From positions 2,910,001-2,974,000 of the forward strand of contig AP019701.1 of the NCBI GenBank assembly GCA_006738865.1: a stretch of 64,000 nt of DNA, read 5' to 3'. The stretch is from Allostella sp. ATCC 35155 (GTDB lineage: Bacteria; Pseudomonadota; Alphaproteobacteria; ATCC43930; Allostellaceae). The notes beneath the pieces are model-generated. The model did no database searches, was not told where the DNA came from, and saw only the letters and a list, made by a program, of their open reading frames with translations. Positions within the stretch are counted from its first letter, which is position 1. Each line of letters begins with the position of its first letter. The position numbers were made by a program, and so were the translations under genes. This document shows positions 9,351 through 16,784 of the stretch, piece after piece.

Positions 9351-10271
9351 ATGAATGAAGACAAGGACTTGTCCGCCGCAGCCGAATGGCTGCGGACGGA
9401 GCTGGAAGACACCCTCGACGAGGACCAGGAACTCGAGCTGTCCGACGAGACGCTGACGCTGGAGCTGGCGAAGATCTACCGGAAGGCGCATCCGGACGCG
9501 CTCGATCGCCACGTCTATTTCCAGGCGCTGATGCGCCTGCAGTCGGAACTGATCAAGCTGCAGGACTGGGTCGCGCACCGGAAGGAGAAGGTGGTCGTCC
9601 TCTTCGAGGGGCGCGACTCCGCCGGCAAGGGCGGCGTCATCAAGCGCATCACCCAGCGGCTGAACCCGCGCATCGTGCGCGTCGTCGCATTGCCGGCGCC
9701 GAGCGACCGCGAAAAGACGCAGTGGTACTTCCAGCGCTATGTCCCGCACCTGCCCGCCGGCGGCGAGATCGTGCTGTTCGACCGCTCCTGGTACAATCGC
9801 GCCGGCGTCGAGCGGGTCATGGGCTTCGCCTCGGCGGACGAGGTCGAGCAGTTCTTCGACGACGTGCCCGAGTTCGAGCGCATGCTGCTGCGGTCGGGAA
9901 TCCGGCTGGTCAAGTACTGGTTCTCGATCACCGACGAGGAGCAGCAGCTGCGCTTCATGATGCGCATCCGCGATCCGATGAAGCAGTGGAAGCTCTCGCC
10001 GATGGACCTGCAATCGCGCGTGCGCTGGGAGCAGTACACCAAGGCCAAGGAAGAGATGTTCGCGCGCACCAGCATTCCCGAGGCGCCGTGGTACATCGTC
10101 GAAGGCAACGACAAGCGGCGCGCGCGCCTCAACTGCATCGACCACCTGCTGCAGCAGATCCCCTACGAGCCGGTCCCGCACGAGGAAATCGCGCTTCCCG
10201 ACCGGGTCTTCAATCCGGAATACGAGCGGGCCACGCTCCCGAGCGAACTCTACGTGCCGCGGAAATACTGA
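9351..10271 (+). CDS. ppk2: polyphosphate kinase 2
   Basis: A 306-residue PPK2 enzyme, which transfers phosphate between polyphosphate and nucleotides. Walker A is FEGRDSAGKGG, Walker B is LFDRSWYNRAGVERVMGF, and the lid module is MRIRDPMKQWKLSPMDLQSR. Length and motifs fit the one-domain PPK2 class. The ATG at 9351 follows a GAAGG site. As the last gene of the phosphate cluster it would store or mobilise imported phosphate. The prophage junction lies about 470 bases downstream. Confidence 0.95.
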   Translation: MNEDKDLSAAAEWLRTELEDTLDEDQELELSDETLTLELAKIYRKAHPDALDRHVYFQALMRLQSELIKLQDWVAHRKEKVVVLFEGRDSAGKGGVIKRITQRLNPRIVRVVALPAPSDREKTQWYFQRYVPHLPAGGEIVLFDRSWYNRAGVERVMGFASADEVEQFFDDVPEFERMLLRSGIRLVKYWFSITDEEQQLRFMMRIRDPMKQWKLSPMDLQSRVRWEQYTKAKEEMFARTSIPEAPWYIVEGNDKRRARLNCIDHLLQQIPYEPVPHEEIALPDRVFNPEYERATLPSELYVPRKY

Positions 10272-10736
10272 ACGGGCCGCGCAGCGGCGGTCGCCCGAGA
10301 GCCGTCGCAGCCATCGGCCGCGCGCGGTCAAACCTCCGGCTGTGAGAACGCAATCGCCAGGGAACCGTTTCCGGAGTGTTGGCCGCCCGCCCGGGGATGA
10401 ACCGCGGACGTTCTGCGCATGGGTGGGCAAGTTGCTCGCGACGAACACGGAAGACCGTGATGGCGTCCGGCCGAACCCGGCAGAGTACGGGTTCGATCCC
10501 CGGGCATGCTGGCCGGCAGAGGCGCGGTGCGCGGAAGCCCCCGTGGCGGCACGGGCGACCTGTCACGGCAGACTCCCGGCGCGGCAGGCGACGGTCCTGT
10601 CGACGGCTTCGACGGTCGCGTTCCGGCCGCGGCCGAGTTCTCGTCGCCGGGTTGCTGCGGGGTTGCCGGAGAAATCGGAACTCTCCGGGCCGCCGGTCCG
10701 GCGGCCGCGAATTCCTAGCGATTTCAAGGGAATGGA
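10272..10736 (+). other. non-coding stretch between PPK2 and the prophage junction
   Basis: I see no convincing gene here. Open frames on both strands are low-complexity high-GC shadows. It presumably holds the ppk2 terminator and the downstream flank of the tRNA-Val gene. Confidence 0.6.
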
Positions 10737-10781
10737 TGGTGGGCGCGACAGGGATTGAACCTGTGACCCCTACGATGTCAA
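10737..10781 (-). other. putative attL: 3' half of tRNA-Val(GAC)
   Basis: On the minus strand this reads as the right half of a tRNA: anticodon loop TTGACAT (GAC, Val), anticodon-stem 3' strand CGTAG, variable loop GGGTC, T-arm ACAGG-TTCAATC-CCTGT, acceptor 3' strand CGCGCCC, then A and an encoded CCA. Homology to a tRNA stops abruptly at the anticodon loop. The bases beyond (CTTTC) cannot pair with CGTAG and no D-arm follows. This is the classical remnant left when a tyrosine-recombinase element inserts into a tRNA. The intact tRNA should lie at the right end of the prophage. Confidence 0.8.
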
Positions 10782-10820
10782 GAAAGTGGACCACACGCTA
10801 AGTCGCTGAATATGCGCGAC

Positions 10821-10887
10821 ATTGCCTCACGGCAATTGCGTGAACGCGACGAGAACGTCGACGTTCTGCGCGCAAGTTGCGCGCAAG
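10821..10887. promoter_or_regulatory. palindrome cluster beside attL
   Basis: Within 70 bases there are a 6-bp hairpin, ATTGCC-TCAC-GGCAAT (10821-10836), a perfect 14-bp palindrome GAACGTCGACGTTC (10853-10866), and two TGCGCGCAAG repeats 11 bases apart (10867-10876 and 10878-10887). The second repeat includes the palindrome TTGCGCGCAA. The position 40-105 bases inside the prophage suits recombinase-arm or excisionase binding sites. That function is inferred. Confidence 0.45.
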
Positions 10888-10939
10888 CTGTGCCCCCGCC
10901 CCGCTTGTTCTCATTCCGTTCCCGTTTCACGATGCGGCC

Positions 10940-11359
10940 ATGCCCCGGCCGAACCCCTGGGACGCCCGAACGATCGGCGGCGTCCCTTCCTCCATGGTCC
11001 ACGTCGCCTGCTCGCGCTGCCCGCGTCGCGGCCGATACCAGCGCGCGCGGCTGATCGAGCGGTATGGGGACGCGGTCGACCTAGACCTGCTGCTATCCGC
11101 GATCGTCGGCGACTGCCCGCAGCAGCGTGATTGCGGGGCCCACTATGTCGACGTCCCGGCATGGGACCCGTCGCGGCCGACGATGACGGTCGGGCGCCTG
11201 GCCCGCGAGCTGCGGCAGTACGATCCGACCCTGCCGGTGATCGTGACGGGCCGGAACCTGGGCAATGTCCGCGTGCTGCGGGTCGCCTGCGTCGGCGAGC
11301 GCCCACGGCGCCTCTACGGCTACGGCCGGCCGCACCTGCTGATCTCGGCCGACGACTAG
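10940..11359 (+). CDS. hypothetical protein with Cys motifs
   Basis: A 139-residue protein of unknown function. The N-terminal half has CSRCPRRGRYQRARLIERYG, then CPQQRDCGAHY. This C-x2-C plus C-x5-C pattern could bind zinc, and short proteins of this look are common in alphaproteobacterial mobile elements. The ATG at 10940 is chosen because the longer open frame upstream crosses the palindrome cluster. It is the first prophage gene next to attL and is read away from it. Confidence 0.6.
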   Translation: MPRPNPWDARTIGGVPSSMVHVACSRCPRRGRYQRARLIERYGDAVDLDLLLSAIVGDCPQQRDCGAHYVDVPAWDPSRPTMTVGRLARELRQYDPTLPVIVTGRNLGNVRVLRVACVGERPRRLYGYGRPHLLISADD

Positions 11360-11361
11360 GG

Positions 11362-12087
11362 TCAGCCTCCCTCGCCGTCCTTCTTCGTTCCGCGCGCGAC
11401 GATCTTGAGGCTGCCGTCCGGCAGCGGGCGCTGCAGCTTGGCCGCCTCCTCCCATGGCGCGGTCATCCAGGTCTCGCGCTCAGCCTCGCTGGTAAGGATC
11501 ACCGGCATGGCCTTCGGGTGGATGGGAGCGACGTCCGCATTCGGCTCGGTCGTGAGGAACGCGTAGAGGTCGAGCGTCTCGACCCCCGTCTTCATCTTCC
11601 GCACCGACGTGTGGCCGGCCGTCCAGATCCCGCCGAAGAACGCCAGCGGCCGGTCCTCGGCGAGCGCGAACCAGATGTCGCCGCCGGCCTCCCGGTTGAA
11701 CTCGGAGAACGAAGTGAAGGGCACCAGGCACCGGCTCTCGGGCGCCAGCCACCGCTTCCAATGCCGGCTCGCCGTGTTCCGGACGTTGGTCGTGCCGCTG
11801 TCGGGCTCGAGGCGCAGCAGCTCGTCGAAGTCGAACGCCTTGCCCTTCGACCTCAGCTTGTCCGCCCGCTTCGTCGCCGCGTCGAACTGGGCCTTGGCCG
11901 ACGACGGCATGCCCCAGCGCACCATCGCGAGCTCCCGGCCAGCGGCGGTGTTGCGCACGATCGGCGCCTCATAGTCCGGGAAGATGCCGAACATGGGCAG
12001 CCGGTTGCTGAGGTCGCCCGGCACCATCGCCCGGGTCAGAGCGACGATCGCGGCCTGGTGCTTCGCGAGGCTGTAGAGGTTGCACAC
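11362..12087 (-). CDS. SRAP-family (YedK/HMCES-like) abasic-site protein
   Basis: A 241-residue SOS-response-associated peptidase (SRAP) domain protein. The family's catalytic Cys2 is present: GTG start, then CNLYSL. Other hallmarks are RWGMPSS, the ARAET-equivalent [24 protein letters not shown] and a MPVILT segment. SRAP proteins crosslink to abasic sites in single-stranded DNA. The gene is convergent with the preceding small gene and divergent from the nuclease gene. As prophage cargo it may protect replicating phage or host DNA. Confidence 0.9.
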   Translation of the reverse strand: MCNLYSLAKHQAAIVALTRAMVPGDLSNRLPMFGIFPDYEAPIVRNTAAGRELAMVRWGMPSSAKAQFDAATKRADKLRSKGKAFDFDELLRLEPDSGTTNVRNTASRHWKRWLAPESRCLVPFTSFSEFNREAGGDIWFALAEDRPLAFFGGIWTAGHTSVRKMKTGVETLDLYAFLTTEPNADVAPIHPKAMPVILTSEAERETWMTAPWEEAAKLQRPLPDGSLKIVARGTKKDGEGG

Positions 12088-12176
12088 TGGACGGCTCCCG
12101 CGCTTGCGCTCGTCTGTGGCACCCTGCCGGGCGCGGCAGATGGCGTCCAGTGCCAGACGATTTCAGGCGAGGAAGC

Positions 12177-12995
12177 ATGACGAGGATCCTGGTGCTGGCG
12201 GTGACCGCGATGCTCGGCTGGACAGGCCCGGCCGCGGCCTGGGGCGAGGACGGCCATCGCGTGATCGCGGGCGTGGCCGAACGCCTGCTGACGCCCCGCG
12301 CCGCCGGCGAGGTCGCCCGGCTGCTGCGCGACGAGCCCGGCGGCGGGGCGACGCTGGTCACTGTCTCAACCTGGGCCGACGAGATCCGCCGCGAGCGGCG
12401 CGAGACCGGGCCCTTCCACTATGTCAACGTCCAGGTCTGGGAGGCAGGCTATGTCGCCGAGCGGGACTGCCCGGACGGGCGATGCTCGGTCGCGGCACTC
12501 GATCGCTTCGTCGGCATCCTGAAGGATCGGCAGTCCCTGCCGGCCGCCCGCGCCGAAGCCTTGAAGTGGGTCATCCACATCGTCGCCGACATGCACCAGC
12601 CGCTGCACGCGGGCGATGCGCAGGACCGCGGGGGCAACGACGTGAAGCTCGTGCTGGCCGGCCGACCGACCAACCTGCACGCCGTCTGGGACGTCGATGT
12701 CGTGGCGCCGCTGATGCGCGAGCCGGGTGCCCCGCTGGTCGACCGGCTGCTGCAGTCCCTCACCCCGATCGAGGAACAGGCTTGGCAGCAAGGCGGGTCG
12801 GAGCGCTGGACGGCGGAGGCGCACGCCATCGCGCGCGACGTCGTCTATCCCGCGGTCGGCAACCTCCGCGGCGGCACGCAGCAGCCGATCGTGCTGCCGC
12901 CAACCTACCCGGCCGATCAGGCGCCCGTCGTGCGCCAGCAGCTGCTGCGCGCCGGCGTCCGGCTGGCGACGGTGCTCAACGCGGTGCTGAGATAG
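12177..12995 (+). CDS. S1/P1-type zinc nuclease, secreted
   Basis: A 272-residue S1/P1 nuclease. After signal peptide cleavage (GPAAA-WGEDGH) the mature N-terminus is Trp, which ligates zinc in this family. Other metal ligands are visible in STWADEIRR, HYVNVQVW, HIVADMHQPLHAGDAQDRGGND and NLHAVWD. The ATG at 12177 has a GAGGAAG site. A longer open frame begins at 12150. It would degrade extracellular single-stranded DNA or RNA. It is an unusual passenger beside a SRAP gene near a phage attachment site. Confidence 0.9.
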   Translation: MTRILVLAVTAMLGWTGPAAAWGEDGHRVIAGVAERLLTPRAAGEVARLLRDEPGGGATLVTVSTWADEIRRERRETGPFHYVNVQVWEAGYVAERDCPDGRCSVAALDRFVGILKDRQSLPAARAEALKWVIHIVADMHQPLHAGDAQDRGGNDVKLVLAGRPTNLHAVWDVDVVAPLMREPGAPLVDRLLQSLTPIEEQAWQQGGSERWTAEAHAIARDVVYPAVGNLRGGTQQPIVLPPTYPADQAPVVRQQLLRAGVRLATVLNAVLR

Positions 12996-13532
12996 CACGC
13001 CACGACAGTGGGAATGAATGCCCCGGTCATTGCCAGGGCCACGCGCGAAGAGCAGCTTCCAGCACCGTCCAAGCGAACTTCCCGGTGCAGAGCGCGGTCC
13101 ATCCGAGACTGCCGAGAGCTAGAAGACGCCGAAGTCGCCGCGACCGCAGAAAGTGACGCATAGCCGGGTCCCGCGTCGTGACGGTGACGCCCGGCCGCAT
13201 CCAACGCGTCCGACCGAATGGCCAGTGCGGTGCGAATGTAGTTGAGCCATGGAAATCGTGCGCGCGCCCGCCAGAGTCAAGCCCTGCCCCTGCGCCGTCT
13301 CGACCGCCCAGCCTCCCCGATGCGCTCGATCTGCCGCTCCTGCAGATTGGGATGGCCGAGCAACACGCCTGCACCCTACGGGCCTTGAAAACGTGGCGGC
13401 CGCCACCAACTCTCCTGCTCCTCGATTTGAGCTTCGGGGGTTGAGGTGGGTTCGAATCCCACGGCCGTTCTGGCCCTTGTTGCCCTTCTAACTATCTTCC
13501 GCATCAGCGGAACGAAACTGAAGGAGGGGATC
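12996..13532. other. region without a confident gene
   Basis: No well-supported gene. A leftward 44-codon frame with one hydrophobic stretch (13,161 to 13,027) is possible but weak. At 13,446-13,469 there is an isolated tRNA-like T-arm (GTGGG-TTCGAAT-CCCAC) followed by GGCCGTT. I could not fold a whole tRNA around it, so it may be a relic of another tRNA-targeted integration. Confidence 0.5.
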
Positions 13533-13706
13533 ATGGAGAAAGTTGTTAAGAAGACAGCTCGCAAGGCACGAAAGGTCAATCCGACAAGGCATCTACTGGC
13601 ATCACTTGTTTCTCATACTGTTGAAACTGTTTGGGCGACAGGGTGCAGTGCGGCCGCGGTCTTGGTTCTCACCTCCACCCACACGAACCTGCGTGCACGG
13701 CCTTGA
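13533..13706 (+). CDS. small basic hypothetical protein
   Basis: A 57-residue lysine/arginine-rich protein with a hydrophobic second half (VETVWATGCSAAAVLVLTS). It has a strong Shine-Dalgarno (AAGGAGGGG) seven bases before the ATG. The stop codon sits in the loop of a perfect 14-bp hairpin that would end its transcript, which supports a real gene. Its base composition is lower in GC than its neighbours, suggesting recent acquisition. Function unknown. Confidence 0.5.
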   Translation: MEKVVKKTARKARKVNPTRHLLASLVSHTVETVWATGCSAAAVLVLTSTHTNLRARP

Positions 13707-13721
13707 TTGCACGCAGGTTCG
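13684..13721. terminator. bidirectional hairpin between convergent genes
   Basis: A perfect inverted repeat, CGAACCTGCGTGCA (13684-13697) and its complement at 13708-13721, with a 10-base loop. It sits between the ends of the small rightward gene and the leftward Rz1-like gene, where a shared terminator is expected. There is no T-tract, so the stem alone must act. Confidence 0.6.
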
Positions 13722-13727
13722 CTCCTC

Positions 13728-14030
13728 CTACCGCCCGCAAGCCCTCCCCGCCTGCCGCTCCCGGATGCAGCGGAGCGCATAACGGCAGTCCTGGCCGGCC
13801 GCGCGCATGCGGGCGATCCAGTCGGTCCCGGTGCTACCGATCCACGGGCGCGGCGGAACTGCCGGCTCGTCTTCGCACGTCAGCAGGGCGGGCGGGTGCT
13901 TCTTCTCGACCTCCCGGATCTCCACCGCCACCCGGGGCGGGGGCGGCTCCTCCTTCGTCCCGCACGCGCTCAAGAAAGCGATCGAGCAGAGGGCACACGT
14001 CGCCCAGCGGACGGTTCGCGTCGGGATCAC
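13728..14030 (-). CDS. Rz1-like outer-membrane spanin lipoprotein
   Basis: A 100-residue lipoprotein with lipobox LSAC at the end of a short signal sequence (ALCSIAFLSAC), then a proline-rich stretch (KEEPPPPRVA). It begins inside the upstream Rz-like gene in another frame and extends about 100 bases past its end. That is the overlapping architecture of Rz/Rz1 spanin pairs, which fuse inner and outer membranes at the last step of lysis. Sequence similarity within this class is always low, so the call rests on architecture. Confidence 0.75.
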   Translation of the reverse strand: MIPTRTVRWATCALCSIAFLSACGTKEEPPPPRVAVEIREVEKKHPPALLTCEDEPAVPPRPWIGSTGTDWIARMRAAGQDCRYALRCIRERQAGRACGR

Positions 14031-14376
14031 GGGCGTTCTCCTGCTGGACGAGGTAGAGGGTGCGGCCGGCCTTCTCCGCCCGGGCCAGCTTCGCGTCGAG
14101 GTCGGCGAGGTCGCGGTCGTGGTCGGCCTGGAGGCGCGCCAGCGTCTCGACGTTTCGGGCGTTGAGCGCCTGCAGCTGGTCGAGCTGCCCGGTCAGGGTC
14201 GCGTTGCGCGCAGACAGCGTCTGGCCGGCCGCGACGGCGGCGTCGAGGGCCTTCTGGCGGTTGTGCAGCACAACTTGCGTCGTCGCCACATAGCCAGCCG
14301 CCGCGAGCACGAGCCCGCCGAGCAGCCAGCCGGGGATGCCGATGCCGCCCAGGAGGCGGCCTATCCTGGACAGCAT
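13834..14376 (-). CDS. Rz-like inner-membrane spanin
   Basis: A 180-residue protein with one N-terminal membrane anchor (IPGWLLGGLVLAAAGYVA). A long coiled coil follows at about residues 35-105, ALDAAVAAGQTLSARNATL onward. The low-complexity C-terminus coincides with the overlapping Rz1-like frame. It would partner the Rz1-like lipoprotein across the periplasm. It is the most distal part of the leftward late operon. Confidence 0.75.
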   Translation of the reverse strand: MLSRIGRLLGGIGIPGWLLGGLVLAAAGYVATTQVVLHNRQKALDAAVAAGQTLSARNATLTGQLDQLQALNARNVETLARLQADHDRDLADLDAKLARAEKAGRTLYLVQQENARDPDANRPLGDVCPLLDRFLERVRDEGGAAPAPGGGGDPGGREEAPARPADVRRRAGSSAAPVDR

Positions 14377-14400
14377 GGGCCTTCCAATCTGGAGCTTGGT

Positions 14401-14432
14401 CGGCGCGACTTGATCTCGGAATCATCGCGCCG
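14401..14432. repeat. inverted repeat upstream of the spanin genes
   Basis: CGGCGCGA (14401-14408) and TCGCGCCG (14425-14432) form an 8-bp stem. TGAT and ATCA extend the pairing inside the loop. It lies between the tRNA-like gene and the Rz-like gene and could act as a processing site or attenuator. No T-tract follows on either strand. Confidence 0.4.
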
Positions 14433-14466
14433 TAGGATATTGGGGTGCAGGTAGATCCTGCTTGCT

Positions 14467-14538
14467 CAGGGTGTAGCTCAAGGGTAGAGCACTCGATTTA
14501 GGATCGAGTGGTTGAGGGTTCGAATCCCTCCTCCCTTG
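14467..14538 (+). tRNA. tRNA-like gene, anticodon UAG (nominally Leu)
   Basis: A class I cloverleaf: D-arm GCTC-AAGGGTA-GAGC, anticodon arm CTCGA-TTTAGGA-TCGAG, variable loop of five, T-arm GAGGG-TTCGAAT-CCCTC. The acceptor stem pairs at only five of seven positions (CAGGGTG with CTCCCTT) and CCA is not encoded. The anticodon positions read UAG, which decodes CUN leucine, yet leucine tRNAs normally have a long variable arm. It could be a phage tRNA of odd identity, a decaying gene or a tRNA mimic. Confidence 0.6.
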
Positions 14539-14540
14539 GG

Positions 14541-14705
14541 CTACACGCACCACCACACTCCACGCCGCTGCGCATACTCCCGGGCCTGCTCCTCGGTCGC
14601 GAACTCGGGACTGAGCGGCTCGCCGTAGCGGTCGAAGGGGCGGACGATCTCCCAGCGCTACGGCAAGGCGGCGCCGACGGCGAGGCCGGCTAGGGTCACA
14701 AACAT
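14541..14705 (-). pseudogene. small membrane-protein ORF interrupted by an amber codon
   Basis: In one frame the minus strand reads MFVTLAGLAVGAALP, then TAG (14658-14660), then RWEIVRPFDRYGEPLSPEFA and on to a normal stop 38 codons later. The two parts make sense as one 54-residue protein, a hydrophobic N-terminus followed by a soluble segment rich in charged residues. Tyr TAC to TAG would explain the break. It ends three bases from the tRNA-like gene. Either a mutation, a sequencing error or programmed readthrough. Confidence 0.45.
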
Positions 14706-14932
14706 CCAGTTCGTCGACCCGCGCTGAGCCCCGCAGCGACGTCGCACGATAGCCAACGACGGCCTGCCGGCGGTTCTGGTCGTAGGCGGCGCCGATGACG
14801 TAGGCCATGACGCGATCCGCCAGATCGTGCAGACGTTCCTGCGGCCGCCGGACTGACTCGACTCTTGCGTGCAGAACTGCTTCGTTGGGCGCCCGCTATC
14901 CGAAGAGATGCGCGGACAGGGAGGCCATCGGG

Positions 14933-15214
14933 ATGACGAGGCAACAACCAGAGCCGATCGACGCACTGCTTGAGGGCCTCGCCGTCTATCAGGTCATCGT
15001 TCGCGCGCTACTGCACGAGTTCGTGCGACGGTCGGCAGAGGGGGCCGAGGACTATGAAGCCGCAATCCGCCGCGCCGTCGATGACCTGCACCTAGCCGTC
15101 GATCGCCTCGCCATGCCGTCCTTCAACCCTGCGATCTCCGAAGAGTTGAAGGAGAAGGCGCGGCGGAACATCGATCAGACGATTGCGCTTGCTAGGCAGC
15201 GGCCTCCTGCGTGA
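14933..15214 (+). CDS. hypothetical protein, helical
   Basis: A 93-residue protein of unknown function, mostly alpha-helical by composition (ALLEGLAVYQVIVRALLHEF; RNIDQTIALARQR). The ATG at 14933 has a GGGAGG site about nine bases upstream. It is read against the lysis genes on either side, so it looks like an independently expressed passenger gene. Confidence 0.6.
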   Translation: MTRQQPEPIDALLEGLAVYQVIVRALLHEFVRRSAEGAEDYEAAIRRAVDDLHLAVDRLAMPSFNPAISEELKEKARRNIDQTIALARQRPPA

Positions 15215-15293
15215 CGCACAGGCACGCCACCCCAGCCATCCGGCTAATGCAGTTGGCCGCCGCACCCTACGGAGAGGCAGGCGAGGGTCGCGA

Positions 15294-15881
15294 TCACGGC
15301 CGCCCCCAGAATCGCTCGATGCCGGCCTGGTATTCCGGGATCACCTCGACGTAGTGCCGTGTCTCCCGCGAGTTCGCCGGGCCGGTGACCTGCTGCAGGC
15401 AGGGCGCGATGTTGCGCCAGTGGACGGCGCCGTTGCATCGGGCCTGCGCCCGGATGATCGATCCGGGCCCGGCGTTGTAGGAGGCGAGCGCCAGCAGGTG
15501 CCGCTCCCGCGCGGTGCGGCCGGCTGGGCGCCAGATGCGGGTCAGGTCGGCCATGTACATCGCGCCGAGGTCGATCGCCTCGATGTCGTGCGGGCTCCTG
15601 GCCGCGCTGTCCGCCTTGCGGACGAGGTCGCGGAAGGTGCCCGGCATGATCTGGGCGAGGCCCCTCGCCCCGGCCGGCGACACGGCCTTCGGGTTGAGAC
15701 GCGATTCCTGCCAGAGCTGCGCCTTCCACCAGCTCGGATATGGGAAGCCGGGCCACCAGCGGCGGACCGACTCCTCGATGCGCTCGTCGTAGATGCGCGA
15801 CTGGAGGCCGCGCGGGATCTGCTGGGCGGCGGCCGGCACCGCGACCAGCAGGACGGCGAGTGCCGCCAGCAGGCCCCTCAA
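15294..15881 (-). CDS. lytic transglycosylase (SLT-type endolysin)
   Basis: A 195-residue secreted murein lytic enzyme. An N-terminal signal (LLAALAVLLVAVPAAAQ) precedes an SLT/lysozyme-like domain with catalytic Glu in LWQESRLNP, then GARGLAQIMPGTF and the conserved ASYNAGPGSI. The start is TTG at 15881 overlapping the holin-like stop (TTGA); GTG at 15890 is an alternative. Preceded by a holin-like gene, it is the best candidate for the phage endolysin. Export by signal peptide would make it Sec-dependent. Confidence 0.85.
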   Translation of the reverse strand: MRGLLAALAVLLVAVPAAAQQIPRGLQSRIYDERIEESVRRWWPGFPYPSWWKAQLWQESRLNPKAVSPAGARGLAQIMPGTFRDLVRKADSAARSPHDIEAIDLGAMYMADLTRIWRPAGRTARERHLLALASYNAGPGSIIRAQARCNGAVHWRNIAPCLQQVTGPANSRETRHYVEVIPEYQAGIERFWGRP

Positions 15882-16219
15882 TACCGCCACACCTGGCCGA
15901 GGAAGAGACCGAGCGCGACGATGCGCAGGCCGTAATACTCCATGATGCCGCGGAGGCCCTCGGCGCTCGTTCGTGCCGCCGTGAAGTTCGCGTCGAAGCT
16001 GTTGCCCGAGATCGAGTTCATCAGCCGGACCGCGACGACGAAGAACGCCATGGCGAGGACGGCCACGTTCAGCTGGACGAACCGCACCCACACGGCCGCC
16101 AGGTCGAGACCGCCGAGGAACGTCGCGACGAGGATGACCGCCAGCGAGCAGGCGACCGCGTAGACGGCCCAGCGCGGCGCGCGGGCCCACAGATCCTTGA
16201 GCATGGTGGTGATCTCCAT
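15878..16219 (-). CDS. holin-like small membrane protein
   Basis: A 113-residue protein with two clear membrane helices (about 17-38 and 47-66) and a weaker third near the C-terminus (YYGLRIVALGLFLGQVW). Size, topology and its four-base coupling to the transglycosylase gene suggest a holin or lysis-timing protein. No family signature is evident, so the assignment is by context. Confidence 0.65.
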   Translation of the reverse strand: MEITTMLKDLWARAPRWAVYAVACSLAVILVATFLGGLDLAAVWVRFVQLNVAVLAMAFFVVAVRLMNSISGNSFDANFTAARTSAEGLRGIMEYYGLRIVALGLFLGQVWRY

Positions 16220-16463
16220 GACGAAGAGCCCGCGCGGCGGGTGCCGGCGGGGTGGGTGAATTGACGCGCAGGATGCTCGGCGCTACTTCCAGAGGCGCGG
16301 GGCCCGGTCCTTTTGCAGGCCAGCGATGGCTTGCTAGACACTGCGGTGCCCTTTGGCAGCTTCGGCCGGCAACTGGAAGGCTGGTGGGGGAGCGGCCCAC
16401 TGCCGGGCTTCGCACCCTGTCGTCATCGACGCTGCGCGCCAGCCGGCCGTGCCACCGCCCCTG

Positions 16464-16781
16464 CTAGGGCCGGTCGGCCTTCCGCTCGATCTTGTCGACC
16501 AGGCGGTCCAGCGCCGCCCGGGTCTGCTCGCCCTGGGTGCGGATCTCCGCGCGCACGACCTCGAACAGCCGGTCGTCGTTCCGGCGGTCGCGCTCGACCT
16601 GCGCCTCGAGCCGGGTCCGCAGGTCGCTCTCGTGGTTGACGCGGCTCTCCAGGCGGGCGCCCCAGATCACCAGGCCGACGACCATCGGCAGTGCGATGAG
16701 GACGTTTCCGGCGGTCACCGTGCCGTCCCAGCGGAGATGCAGGCGGCCGCCGTGGTGCGGCGGATCGGTGCGGTCGGACAT
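16464..16781 (-). CDS. membrane-anchored coiled-coil phage protein
   Basis: A 105-residue protein with one helix, TAGNVLIALPMVVGLVIWG, followed by a charged coiled coil (LESRVNHESDLRTRLEAQVE to the end). The layout resembles XhlA/hemolysin-type proteins of phage lysis modules. It lies between the last tail gene, three bases away, and the lysis genes. A lysis-accessory role is inferred. Confidence 0.6.
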   Translation of the reverse strand: MSDRTDPPHHGGRLHLRWDGTVTAGNVLIALPMVVGLVIWGARLESRVNHESDLRTRLEAQVERDRRNDDRLFEVVRAEIRTQGEQTRAALDRLVDKIERKADRP

Positions 16782-16784
16782 GGA

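Noticed and set aside
10210-10794. Minus-strand frame across the tRNA-Val remnant (VGVTGSIPVAPT)
   Set aside because: Translation of tRNA sequence, not a protein. The upstream part overlaps the ppk2 3' end.
14467-14538. Amber-suppressor tRNA for the adjacent TAG-containing ORF
   Set aside because: A suppressor of UAG needs anticodon CUA; the loop here reads UAG at positions 34-36.
14422-14808. Minus-strand frame containing DSNPQPLDPKSSALPLSYT
   Set aside because: This is the familiar antisense translation of a tRNA gene and merely reflects the tRNA-like sequence at 14,467-14,538.
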